DNA from: Rothia uropygialis
GTDB lineage: Bacteria; Actinomycetota; Actinomycetes; Actinomycetales; Micrococcaceae
Length of the DNA: 64,000 bases
Direction: 5' to 3'
NCBI RefSeq assembly: GCF_004137765.1
Contig: NZ_NOIS01000004.1
Location: forward strand, 1 to 64,000
The translations under genes and the position numbers were made by a program. Below are positions 55,443 through 62,698 of this stretch, one piece after another. Numbering within the stretch: the first letter of the stretch is position 1; the number at the start of each line of letters is the position of its first letter. Under the pieces are notes generated by a model. That model was not told the DNA's origin and ran no database searches. It saw only the letters and a program-made list of their open reading frames with translations.

Positions 55443-55458
55443 ACACATGAGCACTTGA

Positions 55459-55492
55459 TCGGTGCCCTCGACGCATAAGTCGAGGGCACTGA
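55459..55492 (+). terminator. terminator after cassette A
   Basis: A stem of 11 perfect pairs (55462-55472 with 55479-55489) plus flanking G-U pairs lies just after the membrane protein gene and before the convergent DUF4913 gene. T run is weak. Confidence 0.6.
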
Positions 55493-55498
55493 TCCCCG

Positions 55499-55864
55499 TC
55501 ACGTCCGATGGGCATTTAAATAGCCTAATGCCCTAAGCCTGAAGTCGTTTCCACCTCCATATTCATTCAGGATCCGAGGTAGATTATCCGGGAAGCTACT
55601 CGAAACCTCCTCTCGTATCTGCCGCTGTCGATGCTCCCGATGGGAGTACCCGCAAACCCGGAAGATCCCCGTGCTCGCGTCGAACAGCCAGCGGTGGTGA
55701 GCGTCCCAGTGGTGCACCCACCACCCAGAAAGCTCATTGGCGGCAGAGGCCTGGATATAAGCCACATGTAAAGCCCGCATTCGAGCGGCTGCCTCCGGAT
55801 GCTTCCACCACTCAGGGCACGAACGCGTGGCCGCACCGGAAGCGTCCTGCTCGATGATGCTCAA
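55499..55864 (-). CDS. DUF4913 domain-containing protein
   Basis: This is a ~121-residue protein whose pattern 'CPEWWKHPEAAARMRALHVAY' and 'LSGWWVHHWDAHHRWLFD' matches DUF4913, a family found on actinobacterial plasmids and integrative elements next to conjugation genes. Function unknown. The only start in this frame is TTG at 55864. A 28-codon frame from ATG 55947 ('MASDGSQEKGQERHTDGSQD...') ends in TGA overlapping that TTG and looks like the acidic N-terminus usual for DUF4913 proteins. The gene may therefore be frameshifted near 55862. It follows the coupling-protein remnant. Confidence 0.7.
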   Translation of the reverse strand: MSIIEQDASGAATRSCPEWWKHPEAAARMRALHVAYIQASAANELSGWWVHHWDAHHRWLFDASTGIFRVCGYSHREHRQRQIREEVSSSFPDNLPRILNEYGGGNDFRLRALGYLNAHRT

Positions 55865-55936
55865 GTCTCGACCACCGAGGCGACAAAATCCTGGGAGCCG
55901 TCAGTATGACGCTCTTGACCCTTTTCCTGAGACCCG

Positions 55937-56634
55937 TCACTGGCCATGCGATGATGTCTCGATTCCTTGTATCCCGGCATTGATTTTCAGCCGCTCGATC
56001 ACCGGTCCCAACTTATCGACAAGCACGGCGTCGGAGAACCAATACCTGGCGCCAACTAACCCAGCCTCCCTATCGCGTGTCATCACCAAAATCTTCCCAA
56101 GGGAGAGAAACGCCAGATCCGCGGCTGTGAGAATCCGGCGTTGCTGATGGTGCGTCGACGAACCGGTAGACCCCCACTGGTCCGGTGTCTTAGACGTCGA
56201 CGTGTGGTGGATGACGTGCTCATAGTCACCGAGGACTTTAGTCAGCGAATCAAGGAACTTGTCATCCCGGGAACCGCCTCCGTAGACGAACATTGCCGCC
56301 CCCGAGTAGATCGCCTCAAACTCGTCTTTCCCGAACGTTTTGATCCCTGGGCGTAGGTCTGAAGATAACTCGAGATCACGATCCCCAGCGACCCGGCATA
56401 GGAATACCAATCTGCAAGCTTCGGGAGAACCACAGCGTTACCCAGCTCGTCGAGTTCCATCACCAACGGAACCTCCAGCCGACTCCTGACAGTACGGGCG
56501 GCCGCAGTGACGGCGGCCCGGAAAACGTCCCACACCAACGTCGACACCAACACAGAAGAGCTGGCCCGGTGTCGATCACCCAGGAGAATCAACGTGTCTG
56601 TACTCGTGGCGAACCGTGCCGGATCGAAAACCTT
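55937..56634 (-). pseudogene. broken type IV coupling protein (VirD4/TraG-like), C-terminal part
   Basis: On the minus strand the first frame reads 'PLVMELDELGNAVVLPKLAD', the Walker B region of a conjugative coupling ATPase ('DELGN'), then 'GIVISSYLQTYAQG'. A one-base shift near 56343-56350 moves the match to the next frame, 'GIKTFGKDEFEAIYSGAAMF' and 'VYGGGSRDDKFLDSLTKVLG'. This is the TraM-recognition/VirD4 C-terminal half. The 5' half including Walker A is missing: the IS3-family element begins at 56634. It shows that the element was once conjugative or mobilisable. Confidence 0.8.
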
Positions 56635-56668
56635 GGGACTGCCGCACGATCAGGTGACAGTTCGGGGG

Positions 56669-57526
56669 TCAGGCCGCGAGAGCGACCGGGTTCATGATGG
56701 TCTCGTACTCGATGGGAGTCAATCGGCCCAGGCGGGCCTGTCGGCGGCGTCGGTGGTAGGTCCGCTCGATCCAGGTGATGATCGCGATCCGCAGTTCTTC
56801 TCGGGCCCGCCATCGCTTGCGGTCCAGGACGTTCTTCTGGAGCAGCGCGAAGAAGGACTCCATCGCGGCGTTGTCGCCAGCAGCACCGACTTTCCCCATC
56901 GATCCGATGAGGTGGTGACGGTTCAGTGCGTGCACGAACTTCCGTGACCTGAACTGAGATCCTCGGTCCGAGTGCACGATGCACCCGGCAGCGTCGCGAC
57001 GCCTCGATATTGCGTTGTCCAGGGCGTTCACCGCGAGGCGAGCCTTCATCCGGTCGCTGATGGAGTAGCCAACGATGCGGCCGGAGAAGACGTCCTTGAC
57101 GGCGCAAAGGTAGAGCTTGCCTTCGTCGGTCCAGTGCTCGGTGATGTCGGTCAGCCACAGCTCGTTGACGTCATCGGCAGTGAAGTCCCGCTGGACCAAG
57201 TCATCGTGCACGGGCGTGCCCGGGCGCTTCCCGTTCTTTGCCCGTTTCTTGCCGAACACCGACCACCACTGGTTGTCTCGGCAGATCCGCCACGCGGTCC
57301 GCTCGCTCATGCGCTGGCCGGCGGCCTCCACTTCGCCGGCGAGGAACCGGTACCCGAACTCGGGATCATCCAGAGGGGCGTCCAGCAGCGCGTTCGCCCG
57401 GTAGGCCTCGATCAGCTCGGCCTCGGTGACCTGCTGTTTGAGCCAGCGGTAGTAGGGCTGGCGCGAGAGCTTCAGGCCCCGCAGGGACACCGCGACGGGA
57501 ATGCCGTCCGCGGCGAGCTCACTCAC
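56669..57526 (-). CDS. IS3-family transposase OrfB (DDE integrase domain)
   Basis: This is a 285-residue protein with an N-terminal HTH_21-like region ('RMSERTAWRICRDNQWW') and an rve-type integrase core. The DDE residues are Asp in 'ELWLTDITEHWTDEG', Asp in 'GCIVHSDRGSQFRSR' and Glu in 'DNAAMESFFALLQKN'. It is uninterrupted, so it may be active. The GTG start at 57526 overlaps the orfA stop codon (GTGA). In IS3 elements OrfAB is often made by frameshifting. Confidence 0.93.
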   Translation of the reverse strand: MSELAADGIPVAVSLRGLKLSRQPYYRWLKQQVTEAELIEAYRANALLDAPLDDPEFGYRFLAGEVEAAGQRMSERTAWRICRDNQWWSVFGKKRAKNGKRPGTPVHDDLVQRDFTADDVNELWLTDITEHWTDEGKLYLCAVKDVFSGRIVGYSISDRMKARLAVNALDNAISRRRDAAGCIVHSDRGSQFRSRKFVHALNRHHLIGSMGKVGAAGDNAAMESFFALLQKNVLDRKRWRAREELRIAIITWIERTYHRRRRQARLGRLTPIEYETIMNPVALAA

Positions 57527-57831
57527 GAGCGGGTAGTACCTTTTCCCGGCAAGTTCGCCTGAGAGAGATACGCGGCGGCGCGGCGCAAGACCTCATTCTC
57601 CTGCTCCAGCAGGCGAATCTTCTTGCGAGCCTCCCGCAGCTCGGTCGACTCCTCCCGGGTCTTGCCGGGACGGTTGCCGTCGTCGATATCGGCTTGGCGG
57701 ATCCACTTATGGAGCGTCATCTCGTGGACGCCGAAGTCCTTCGCGATCTGCGCGAGAGTGACGCCGTCCTCGCGGGACCGGGCCACGCGCACGACGTCTT
57801 CGCGGAACTCTCGGGGGTAGGGAGCGGGCAT
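57523..57831 (-). CDS. IS3-family transposase OrfA (HTH)
   Basis: This 102-residue protein has a helix-turn-helix ('DGVTLAQIAKDFGVHEMTLH') followed by a leucine-zipper-like helix ('LREARKKIRLLEQENEVLRR') used for multimerisation. It binds the inverted repeats and joins with OrfB to form the transposase. ATG at 57831. Confidence 0.92.
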   Translation of the reverse strand: MPAPYPREFREDVVRVARSREDGVTLAQIAKDFGVHEMTLHKWIRQADIDDGNRPGKTREESTELREARKKIRLLEQENEVLRRAAAYLSQANLPGKGTTRS

Positions 57832-57901
57832 GGTGCACATCCTTCCAGGCCGCCCATTGGGCAAGCCAGACCAGATGTCACCCACCCGTGCGGCAGTCCC
57901 A

Positions 57902-58021
57902 TTCGGTCTGGTGGAGGGCGAGGTGTTGGACCCCGCGTCGTCGTGTATCGATGGTGGTCTCACGGCGCGCTCCAGCACGGAGCCATTCAGCAAATAGGTC
58001 GATGTGGTTCGTCCAGCTCAT
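57902..58021 (-). pseudogene. N-terminal stub of a tyrosine recombinase (integrase)
   Basis: About 40 codons from ATG 58021 read 'MSWTNHIDLFAEWLRAGARR' and 'ETTIDTRRRGVQHLALHQT', the SAM-like core-binding domain that begins many actinobacterial tyrosine integrases. The frame is cut at the right end of the IS3-family element, and the catalytic domain (R..HxxR..Y) is absent from the window. This is presumably the element's own integrase, now dead, which would lock the element in tRNA-Lys. Confidence 0.65.
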
Positions 58022-58084
58022 ACGCAGGTGCATAACGCGCGCGGGGACGGCATTTAACCAACTGTTGCCATGTCGCAGGCACAA

Positions 58085-58307
58085 GCCGCGAAAATCATGT
58101 CGCCAGGACGTGAGGAGGGTGCACCCAGTTCAGGTGGCCAGTTCGCACGTGCACGCTGCGGCAACTACAGACAGTTATAGATCAACAAACTGACCCCAAT
58201 GCTCACTACCAGCAACCAGAAATAATACATATTTTTTCCGAGAGTTTACAAGGTCAAGAACCCACTAAGATATTATTTACATACATACTGGAAAGGAATG
58301 CCGAACT
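58085..58307. promoter_or_regulatory. AT-rich region upstream of cassette B
   Basis: This stretch contains no gene and is richer in A+T than the rest of the window, especially 58195-58290. It includes TATTAT at 58270-58275, a candidate -10 box, with no good -35 at the usual distance. GGAAAGGA at 58290-58297 is the ribosome binding site for the GTG at 58308. A six-codon frame (ATG 58298 to TAA) overlaps that start out of frame. Confidence 0.4.
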
Positions 58308-58769
58308 GTGAAAATTAAGAACGTCCCCCTCTGCGTGCTTGCCATTATAACAGTTCTGCTTTTCGGGTTTTCCTCAGTGAATGCAACAAGCACACCCGCG
58401 ACAACAACCCCTATTGGCGTAACAAGCCCGTGATATCAAGCCCCGGGAACAAGCACCCAGATAGGAGTTAAGTGGGCAGGCAAACAAGGAGCTAAACTCC
58501 TGGCCAAGGCTCTTCGCTCTCCTGCCGCCGATGGAACTATCGACTCACTCCCACTCCTTGACGATGCCGCTCGCGCAAGCCTCAAGACCAACCGGGGTGC
58601 TGTAGCTGACGCACTAGATCAGGTTTCCGAAATTGCAGGGATACCCGAACAGGCCGCCAAACAGAAGCTATTCGATATACTGATCCAAAGCGGTGATGCG
58701 GGGGGGGGTTATTTCCGACGCTTTGTCTACTATCGTTGGCGCAATAGTCTAGCAACCGATCTGGAGTAA
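58308..58769 (+). pseudogene. secreted bacteriocin-like precursor with an in-frame UGA and a G9 tract (cassette B)
   Basis: GTG 58308 follows GGAAAGGA at 10 bases. The first codons form a signal peptide ('VPLCVLAIITVLLFGFSSVN', cleavage after 'VNA' near residue 27). TGA at 58431-58433 (codon 42) interrupts the frame, which continues in-frame for 111 more codons to TAA 58767-58769. The continuation is protein-like ('TSTQIGVKWAGKQGAKLLAK'). Nine G residues at 58700-58708 lie near the end. As written the frame ends '...GGGYFRRFVYYRWRNSLATD'. With one G fewer it would end '...GGVISDALSTIVGAIV' at TAG 58750-58752, a more membrane-active-looking tail. A small gene follows immediately. Function is inferred from this layout. 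Confidence 0.55.
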
Positions 58770-58772
58770 AAT

Positions 58773-59063
58773 TTGGAAAGCGAAGAGTTATTAAACCTCT
58801 CCGAGCGAATTTCCTTGCTCGAGATGACTCGTTCAGTTAGCGATGACGCCCGCCCAGTACACGTCGTCCAGTCCAAATACCAAGTCACGGGGGAAAAATA
58901 CGCGAGAGCTCGTCACATTTTGCACGCTCTTTCAAAACAATGTGAGAAGTCCACTGTTTGGGAATCCTATTCAGCGACCCTTCGGAAGCTAGAAGAGACC
59001 CTTGCCCCCAAGGTGGCCAAGGAACTGCTGGACGCATACATCCAGCAGTACAATTTGGCCTAA
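58773..59063 (+). CDS. 96-residue helical protein, candidate immunity protein of cassette B
   Basis: The start is TTG at 58773, six bases after GGAG (58763-58766), which itself overlaps the end of the precursor frame (GGAGTAA). The protein is soluble, charged and almost entirely helical by composition ('YARARHILHALSKQ', 'YSATLRKLEETLAPKVAKEL'). Size and helical pattern resemble class II bacteriocin immunity proteins, which are four-helix bundles of ~80-115 residues, but I cannot claim membership of a specific family. The tight coupling to the precursor mirrors cassette A. Confidence 0.55.
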   Translation: MESEELLNLSERISLLEMTRSVSDDARPVHVVQSKYQVTGEKYARARHILHALSKQCEKSTVWESYSATLRKLEETLAPKVAKELLDAYIQQYNLA

Positions 59064-59076
59064 CCGTTACCCACAA

Positions 59077-59241
59077 TCAGGAACTTACAGCGGTAGCACG
59101 GGGGCATGCGCCAGAAAACAGGAATGAAGCAACGGCACCGATGGCCGTATATGCGGTGAGTGCATGACCTCGAGCCAGTGGGTCATGTTCATGGCCGGCT
59201 TCGATCTCAACAATCTTCCCGCTCCGGTTGTCGTGGATCAT
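59077..59241 (-). CDS. small single-helix membrane protein (54 residues)
   Basis: ATG at 59241 is preceded on the minus strand by GGGGAGGACCCAGG, a strong ribosome binding site at six bases. The product has a polar, His/Asp-rich start ('IVEIEAGHEHDPLARGHALT') and one hydrophobic segment ('AYTAIGAVASFLFSGA'). Unknown function, but such small proteins occur on actinobacterial plasmids and phage-derived elements. The rest of 59064-59414 shows nothing else. Confidence 0.35.
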   Translation of the reverse strand: MIHDNRSGKIVEIEAGHEHDPLARGHALTAYTAIGAVASFLFSGACPRATAVSS

Positions 59242-59414
59242 CCTGGGTCCTCCCCTGTTGTTGGTTGATACGTCGTGTTTTCGGTGCATGGTCATGAATA
59301 GCCTCCTGGGTTCAATATCTCGTAAGCGTCGTCGTGTCTCGTCGGCACAAGCGGGTAGCCCATGCATGAACGCGGCGGGAACGATTGAAATTTGGGGGTA
59401 GCGAAACGTTTAAA

Positions 59415-59454
59415 CCGTGGGTCGTGGGTTCGAGCCCCACAGGGCGCACTGTTT
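59415..59454 (+). repeat. att site (right copy)
   Basis: This is an exact 40-base copy of 52240-52279, the 3' end of tRNA-Lys plus six bases. The sequence before it (TTTAAA) only partly matches the anticodon region, so no intact second tRNA is present. The terminator after it is a variant of the tRNA-Lys terminator, as expected for the original chromosomal right flank. Confidence 0.9.
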
Positions 59455-59458
59455 TTGA

Positions 59459-59492
59459 ATCCCGTCCCGGCTTGTGCCGGGGCGGGATTTTT
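59459..59492 (+). terminator. terminator following the right att copy
   Basis: A 13-bp stem with one G-U pair and a T run. It is homologous to 52286-52319 after tRNA-Lys but differs at several bases, so one copy came with the element and one belonged to the host. Confidence 0.75.
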
Positions 59493-59494
59493 GT

Positions 59495-59765
59495 CGCCTA
59501 GGACAGGCCTCGGCGCGGATGCCCGAGACCTGTGAGTGATGGTGAGGCAGGCTACGCACATTGCTTGCCACACCTACAGCGTGTCAGTGTCGCCTCGACC
59601 CCGCTGGATGTCGCCGACCCTGTGACTGTCGATACGAATCTCGCCGGTGACGAGTGCCGCTTCAGGCCGAGGAAGGTCCAAAGAACCTGGGACACAACGA
59701 CAGTCAGGTGAAAGACCGTCCAAGCTGACAACCGATGATCGACACGCGCGTGCGCTTGTTTCCAC
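59495..59765. other. intergenic region between the element and asnB
   Basis: No credible gene is seen. The minus-strand frame over 59552-59881 mostly overlaps asnB in another frame and shows no domain. The region probably holds the asnB 3' untranslated part. Confidence 0.4.
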
Positions 59766-61304
59766 TCAGGCAGTGGCGAAGCGGGTGAGAACGGCATCGG
59801 GCCGCACACCGGGCAAAACACCCCGGAAAATCCTGTAATACCCCAGCTCTTCCTTGCTCCGGATCTGTGGGGCACCTTCACGGTTCACTTCGGCCATGAA
59901 ATCATCGTCGGTGATCTCAGAGCCCACGGTGTCGAGGAGGTTCTGTGCGCCGCTTCCTGTGCCGAATTGCTCTTTGCGCCGCCACAACAGGTGATCCGGG
60001 AGCCAACCGTCGAAGGCACGGCGAAGGTGCCCTTTCTCCATCCCGTCCGCCTCGAGGGCTTTCACCTGCGTCGGAAGCGACATCGAGTGTTGGATGACTT
60101 CGTGGTCCAGGAACGGCACACGAGCCTCTAACCCGTGGGCCATCGTGATGCGATCGCACCGCTGCAGGTTCAAACCGTGGAGCCTCTCGATCGTGCGCCG
60201 CAGCTCCCCATCAAGATCATCGGGCTCACCGAATTCTTCATGGTAGTAGCCGTAGCCCGCAAACAACTCGTCCGCCCCCTCGCCAGTGAGAACCGCCTTG
60301 ACGTGCTGGGACGCCAACTGGGACAAAAACCAATTGGGTACGGCGCTGCGGACAAGACTCGCATCGAATGACTCGATGGACCCGACAACGACGCCGAGAA
60401 TCCCACGGACTTCACTTTCATCGAGGAGAGCCTCGTGGTGCTCGGTACCCAAAAACGCTGCGGTCTCACGGGCGGCCAACAGATCCGGCGAGCCTTCCGT
60501 TCCCACCGCGAAAGTCTTCAGGCGCCGTCCTTGCCGCGCGTAGTCTTGGGCGGCCACCGCGGCGACCAATCCCGAGTCGAGGCCACCGGACAGGAAGACG
60601 CCGACGTCGACGTCGGCCATCAGATGTCGGCGTACGGAATCGGCCACAACGTCGAAGGTAGCCTTCTCCAAAGCCGCAGACGACGCTTCGATCGGGTCAG
60701 TTCCCTCTTCTCGAGCGGGGACCGGGCAAGCGAAACGTTGCAGGCCGCCCTCCGGCGTCCACCAGAAACCTGGCGGGAAGATCTCGGCGGCCGGTTGGAT
60801 GTCGGGGGCGAAGGCGCGGAGTTCCGAAGCGAAGTGCACGCCCGTTTCGGTGCGCGCCCAGTAGAGCGGTTTGATTCCGACGGCATCGCGGGCGGCCACG
60901 AAGCGTCCGTCCTCGGTCGCTGCGCACAGTGCCCACATTCCACGAAGCCGCCCCAGCTCTCCGGGCCCGAAGGTTCTCAAGACAGCGAGCGCCGCCGCGG
61001 AATCGGACAGGGAATCGAAGACTTCGGGCATCTCCCCGCGCAGTTCTTTGTGATTGTAGATTTCTCCATTGCACACCAGCGACCAGTCGCCACTGCCGCG
61101 AGTACCACCGAGGGGCTGGTGCCCCGCCTCCAGGTCGACGATCGACAGACGACGGTGACCGAGCCAGGCTTTGCGACCGACGTGTCGAACACCTTTGTCG
61201 TCAGGACCGCGGTGCGCCAACCGGTCGAGGGCACCTTCGGCTTCCATGGCGAGCTGAAGGTTGATGTCTTTTGCATCGTTGAAGATGCCTACGATTCCAC
61301 ACAT
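59766..61304 (-). CDS. asnB: asparagine synthase (glutamine-hydrolysing)
   Basis: This 512-residue enzyme makes asparagine from aspartate, ATP and glutamine. The N-terminal class II glutamine amidotransferase domain starts with the catalytic Cys2 ('MCGIVGIFNDAK'), with 'HRRLSIVDLEAGHQPLGG' and 'LVCNGEIYNHKELR' as glutamine-site motifs. The C-terminal synthetase domain has the PP-loop 'DVGVFLSGGLDSGLVAAV' and 'VLTGEGADELFAGYGYYHEE'. Typical C-terminal motif 'EARVPFLDHEVIQ' is present. Lies at the outer flank of the integrated element, in the core genome. Confidence 0.94.
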   Translation of the reverse strand: MCGIVGIFNDAKDINLQLAMEAEGALDRLAHRGPDDKGVRHVGRKAWLGHRRLSIVDLEAGHQPLGGTRGSGDWSLVCNGEIYNHKELRGEMPEVFDSLSDSAAALAVLRTFGPGELGRLRGMWALCAATEDGRFVAARDAVGIKPLYWARTETGVHFASELRAFAPDIQPAAEIFPPGFWWTPEGGLQRFACPVPAREEGTDPIEASSAALEKATFDVVADSVRRHLMADVDVGVFLSGGLDSGLVAAVAAQDYARQGRRLKTFAVGTEGSPDLLAARETAAFLGTEHHEALLDESEVRGILGVVVGSIESFDASLVRSAVPNWFLSQLASQHVKAVLTGEGADELFAGYGYYHEEFGEPDDLDGELRRTIERLHGLNLQRCDRITMAHGLEARVPFLDHEVIQHSMSLPTQVKALEADGMEKGHLRRAFDGWLPDHLLWRRKEQFGTGSGAQNLLDTVGSEITDDDFMAEVNREGAPQIRSKEELGYYRIFRGVLPGVRPDAVLTRFATA

Positions 61305-61383
61305 GAGTTCGACCCTAGGTGGCCGCGTTCCTAAACAACAACGCTAGTTGCTCCATACGCACGCGACTGTCATCATATGCAGT

Positions 61384-62160
61384 ATGGCGAGCGAGAATTT
61401 GAGCAGCGTGCACCGTGCACTTGATGTCCTACGCGTTCTCGGACAGGGCCCTATGGGGGTTCAGGACGTGGCTTCCGCAGTGGGGCGGGAGAAAACCCAG
61501 GTCTCCCGAACGTTGAAGGTCCTGGCTCAAGAGGGCTTCGTCGAAAGGGACGCCCGCAGTCTGCGCTACAGCCTCGGGTGGCAGGTGCTGGCCCTGGCGA
61601 CGTCGGCGTCCCAGGACCGACTTCAGAGAGAAGCCCCCGGTGTTCTGCGGGCCCTCGTGCGCAGAGTAGGAGAGCCCGCCTACCTGACCGTTCTTTCAGG
61701 CCAAGGTGCGATGACACTCCTGACCGAGCGCACCTCCCGCGGGATCCAGGCGAACGAGTGGGTCGGTCGCACGTCGCCGCTCAGTTGCACTTCCGCAGGT
61801 CGCGCACTGATGTTCGGACTCGACGAGCCTCATGTCCGGTCGCTCCTGGAAGGATCCGGCTCCCCGCTTCCGGGCACCGTCTCGTCACCCCGTGACGTCT
61901 CGGCCGTACTACTGCGTCTGCGCAGCGAACGCGGGAAAGGTTACTCGGTAGCTATAGAGGAATCCGAACCAGGACTCGTCGCAGTTGCGGCCCCGGTATA
62001 CGACCATCGAGGCGAAGTCGTCGCGGCCGTCAATGTGTCCGCACCTGCATTCCGCATGCCATCGGAGATCATCCCCCAGGCCGCCGATTCGGTGATTGCC
62101 GCGGCCGACGAGCTCTCGTCCTTGATCGGCGCGGCACCAGCAACCAGAGACCGCTCCTAG
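61384..62160 (+). CDS. IclR family transcriptional regulator
   Basis: This is a 258-residue IclR-type regulator. The winged helix is at residues ~5-60 ('SVHRALDVLRVLGQGPMGVQ', 'QVSRTLKVLAQEGFVERD'). The effector domain follows with 'SPLSCTSAGRALMFGLDEP' and 'YSVAIEESEPGLVAVAAPVYD' motifs typical of the family. The ligand and targets are unknown; asnB is divergent and could be one. ATG 61384 begins just before the HTH; a TTG at 61348 would add 12 residues. No ribosome binding site is visible for either, so the mRNA may be leaderless. Confidence 0.88.
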   Translation: MASENLSSVHRALDVLRVLGQGPMGVQDVASAVGREKTQVSRTLKVLAQEGFVERDARSLRYSLGWQVLALATSASQDRLQREAPGVLRALVRRVGEPAYLTVLSGQGAMTLLTERTSRGIQANEWVGRTSPLSCTSAGRALMFGLDEPHVRSLLEGSGSPLPGTVSSPRDVSAVLLRLRSERGKGYSVAIEESEPGLVAVAAPVYDHRGEVVAAVNVSAPAFRMPSEIIPQAADSVIAAADELSSLIGAAPATRDRS

Positions 62161-62698
62161 ACGTCCACACTCGCCCCTATTTCCGAATACCCGATCTATG
62201 ACCAACCGAATTCACGGATTCAGAGCAATTCGACAATTCCCTCTCCCACACGCTTTTGTCTCTGTTAGATTTATCAACATAATCTGCCATGTCATCGTAG
62301 AAGTGCGCACAAGATCTTTCTCCACATTGCATGCCCTGGGCGATTATTTCAGCCTGCGCGTCGTGGAGCTCGCGCTCAGGACCCAAATAAATTATTCGAC
62401 AGGCCGCGGCGATCCAAGGCGTCGGCGCCCCGCAGGTGACAACCCTTGGTTGCATCGGCCGAAGCCGCTCCTCCTGCCCCACCCGGATCGAACCCCGCCT
62501 CCACTGCCGTGCGCTATAACTCAAGTCCTCAATTCTCAATAAATAATCTTAATTTCACGAAGAGCCCCGCCCCCCCCACCTCTACGATCCTATTTGTTTC
62601 TGTCTCAGCTTCAGCTCCGAAAATTTCCTCAGCCTTTCGGCTTTTACCGGGGAGTTACTCGTTGTAGCCTGAAAAAGCACCTCGAAAAGGAGACTGAT
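62161..62698. other. intergenic region before the PepSY lipoprotein
   Basis: This stretch of ~540 bases has mixed base composition. A minus-strand open frame at 62177-62539 (120 codons, 'HDAQAEIIAQGMQCGERSCAH') has a protein-like middle but no ribosome binding site and no recognised family; I regard it as unproven. GAAAAGGAGA at 62684-62693 is the ribosome binding site for the downstream lipoprotein. Confidence 0.4.

Larger units (their letters stand above)
56634..57901 (-). mobile_element. IS3-family insertion sequence
   Basis: The element is 1268 bases with terminal inverted repeats. The left end TGGGACTGCCGCACGATCAG (56634-) and the complement of the right end, TGGGACTGCCGCACGGGTGG (to 57901), agree at 17 of 20 positions, and the match continues with GTGACA. 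Two overlapping genes (orfA, orfB) are intact. The flanking bases (CCT left, TTC right) do not form the 3-4 base target duplication expected, suggesting a deletion or rearrangement after insertion. A coupling-protein remnant lies on the left and an integrase remnant on the right. Confidence 0.92.
52240..59454. mobile_element. decayed integrative (formerly conjugative) element in tRNA-Lys
   Basis: The 7.2-kb region is bounded by 40-bp direct repeats of the tRNA-Lys 3' end. It holds a truncated regulator, a truncated integrase, a broken VirD4/TraG-like coupling protein, DUF4913, two IS elements and two small secreted-protein cassettes. Average G+C and codon use are visibly lower and more mixed than in the flanking genes. 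No complete transfer or excision machinery remains. Confidence 0.85.

Noticed and set aside
58431-58433. Selenocysteine reading of the in-frame TGA in cassette B
   Set aside because: No selenoprotein family is recognisable, no SECIS-like hairpin could be identified directly after the codon, and cassette A has TAG rather than TGA, so a common selenocysteine explanation fails.
59552-59881. Minus-strand frame at the asnB end as a transposase remnant
   Set aside because: It overlaps asnB in another frame, and I could not match either it or the opposite strand to a known transposase.
62177-62539. 120-codon minus-strand frame between the IclR and PepSY genes
   Set aside because: The middle looks protein-like, but there is no ribosome binding site, no family and no conserved neighbour; kept only as a note in the intergenic entry.
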